From NCBI GenBank assembly GCA_003523255.1, contig DPGH01000002.1, positions 898 through 6,793 of the forward strand: 5,896 bases of DNA, read 5' to 3'. The DNA is from Clostridiales bacterium (GTDB taxonomy: Bacteria > Bacillota > Clostridia > Christensenellales > Borkfalkiaceae). Below the pieces are notes generated by a model that did no database searches, was not told where the DNA came from, and saw only the letters and a list, made by a program, of their open reading frames with translations. Every line of letters begins with the position of its first letter. Positions within the stretch are counted from its first letter, which is position 1. This document shows, in pieces, positions 5,177-5,896 of the stretch. The position numbers and the translations under genes are program-made.

Positions 5177-5896
5177 GTTAGGTCTTCCGTTCTTGAAGGC
5201 AATGTCTCCGTCAAGGCTTTCGAGCAGGAACTGTCTTGCCGTTTTGAACTCATCGCCTATCATTCCCATACGGAGTAGCCATGTCCGCATGGTGTATTTT
5301 TCGTTCGTGCTTGCTGTCTTTCTTGCGCTTGCCGCATTTTGCGTCAGTGCTTGGTGACTGATTGCAAGGCACAGTTGGATGTAGGTTTTTATCTTACCTG
5401 CGTGGGTTGTTCCATTGAAGCATCTGAACTCTATGCCTTTGCCTTGCCATAGGCTATGCAGGTTGAGTGCATGGTAGCGACTGCTATCGTAGTGAGTTGT
5501 TCTTCTCGATGCTCCGTTGTACCATAATCTTTCGATGCCCGATTCGGTTGTCGGTTTTCTGCGGTTCAGGGTTGCTACGAACCCCTCTTCCGTCTTCTTG
5601 CACCATCTCTCGGCACGGCTTCGGCTGACCGCCAAGGCTTTGAAGAGTATGTCTTCTTTCGCCGTCATAATGTTGACGAGATTGCGGAGCGTTTTTGCCG
5701 TGTGGTTTGTCGCATCGACATGCACGTGGATTCCGCAGCTTGCATTCGCTATCGCTCCGTTCTTGCGGAGCAGTCTCACGATCTCTTGTAGGGTTTCGAT
5801 GTCATCCCATCCGAGTATCGGTGTTACGAGTTCACATTTGTATTCATCGCTCAAGCGGTTGTCGTTTTTGTCTCTTGCATCGATGCTACTGTCGTT
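5162..5896 (-). CDS. Amidoligase (COOH-NH2 ligase, Amidoligase_2-like), 5'-truncated by window edge
   Basis: The last 244 codons are present; the frame stays open to base 5896, so the true start is outside the window. A TTG at 5854 could be read as a start but would cut into the family core. Counting from the first visible residue: CELVTPIL (21-28) holds the metal/ATP-binding glutamate; CGIHVHVDA (54-62) is the GxHxH signature; SRYHALNL (139-146) and GIEFRCFNGT (154-163) supply conserved arginines and the C-terminal strand. These are hallmarks of the glutamine-synthetase-like amidoligases, which use ATP to join a carboxylate to an amine. The targets of uncharacterised members are unknown; peptide or protein tagging and cell-wall peptide modification have been proposed. 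It is followed after 32 bases by a cyclotransferase and then by terminase, probably in one transcript. No signal peptide is visible in this part. Confidence 0.87.
   Translation of the reverse strand, partial: NDSSIDARDKNDNRLSDEYKCELVTPILGWDDIETLQEIVRLLRKNGAIANASCGIHVHVDATNHTAKTLRNLVNIMTAKEDILFKALAVSRSRAERWCKKTEEGFVATLNRRKPTTESGIERLWYNGASRRTTHYDSSRYHALNLHSLWQGKGIEFRCFNGTTHAGKIKTYIQLCLAISHQALTQNAASARKTASTNEKYTMRTWLLRMGMIGDEFKTARQFLLESLDGDIAFKNGRPNRVAA

Noticed and set aside
5162..5854. Amidoligase starting at the TTG at 5854
   Set aside because: The frame remains open to the window edge and the residues before the TTG look like family sequence, so the gene is treated as cut by the edge.

Overview
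The window looks like part of a bacteriophage or prophage genome from a Gram-positive host. It is most likely from Bacillota, perhaps a gut clostridium. The reasons are a phage large terminase, an orphan ParB-methyltransferase, strong AGGAGG-type ribosome binding sites, consensus sigma-A promoters and compact one-strand gene packing. The host assignment is an inference, not a sequence match. Every gene I can support lies on the minus strand, so transcription runs from high to low coordinates. Both outer genes are cut by the window edges.

In transcription order, the right part (5896 to about 3037) holds an amidoligase of the glutamine-synthetase-like/COOH-NH2 ligase class (N-terminus outside the window), a gamma-glutamylcyclotransferase-like protein, and a complete HK97-type terminase large subunit. 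A 56-residue CxxC miniprotein follows the terminase. The amidoligase and cyclotransferase form a tight pair with opposite predicted chemistry, one making amide or isopeptide bonds and the other cleaving gamma-glutamyl bonds.

The middle part (about 2860 to 730) is accessory cargo placed where portal and capsid genes would usually follow the terminase. First comes a two-gene operon: a fusion of an XRE-type helix-turn-helix with a DUF3990-like ADP-ribosyltransferase, and a 141-residue partner starting one base after its stop codon. It has its own TTGACA-N17-TATAAT promoter with a palindrome over the -10 box. This has the layout of a self-regulated toxin-antitoxin or phage-defence module. A polymerase-beta-fold nucleotidyltransferase follows, with its own consensus promoter and a terminator hairpin. 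The two promoters match at 25 of 30 positions, well beyond the hexamers, so the two cargo units seem to share promoter ancestry or control.

The left end holds the first 235 codons of a ParB-domain/DNA adenine or cytosine-N4 methyltransferase fusion. It begins directly downstream of the nucleotidyltransferase terminator. No tRNA, rRNA, CRISPR array or insertion sequence was seen.
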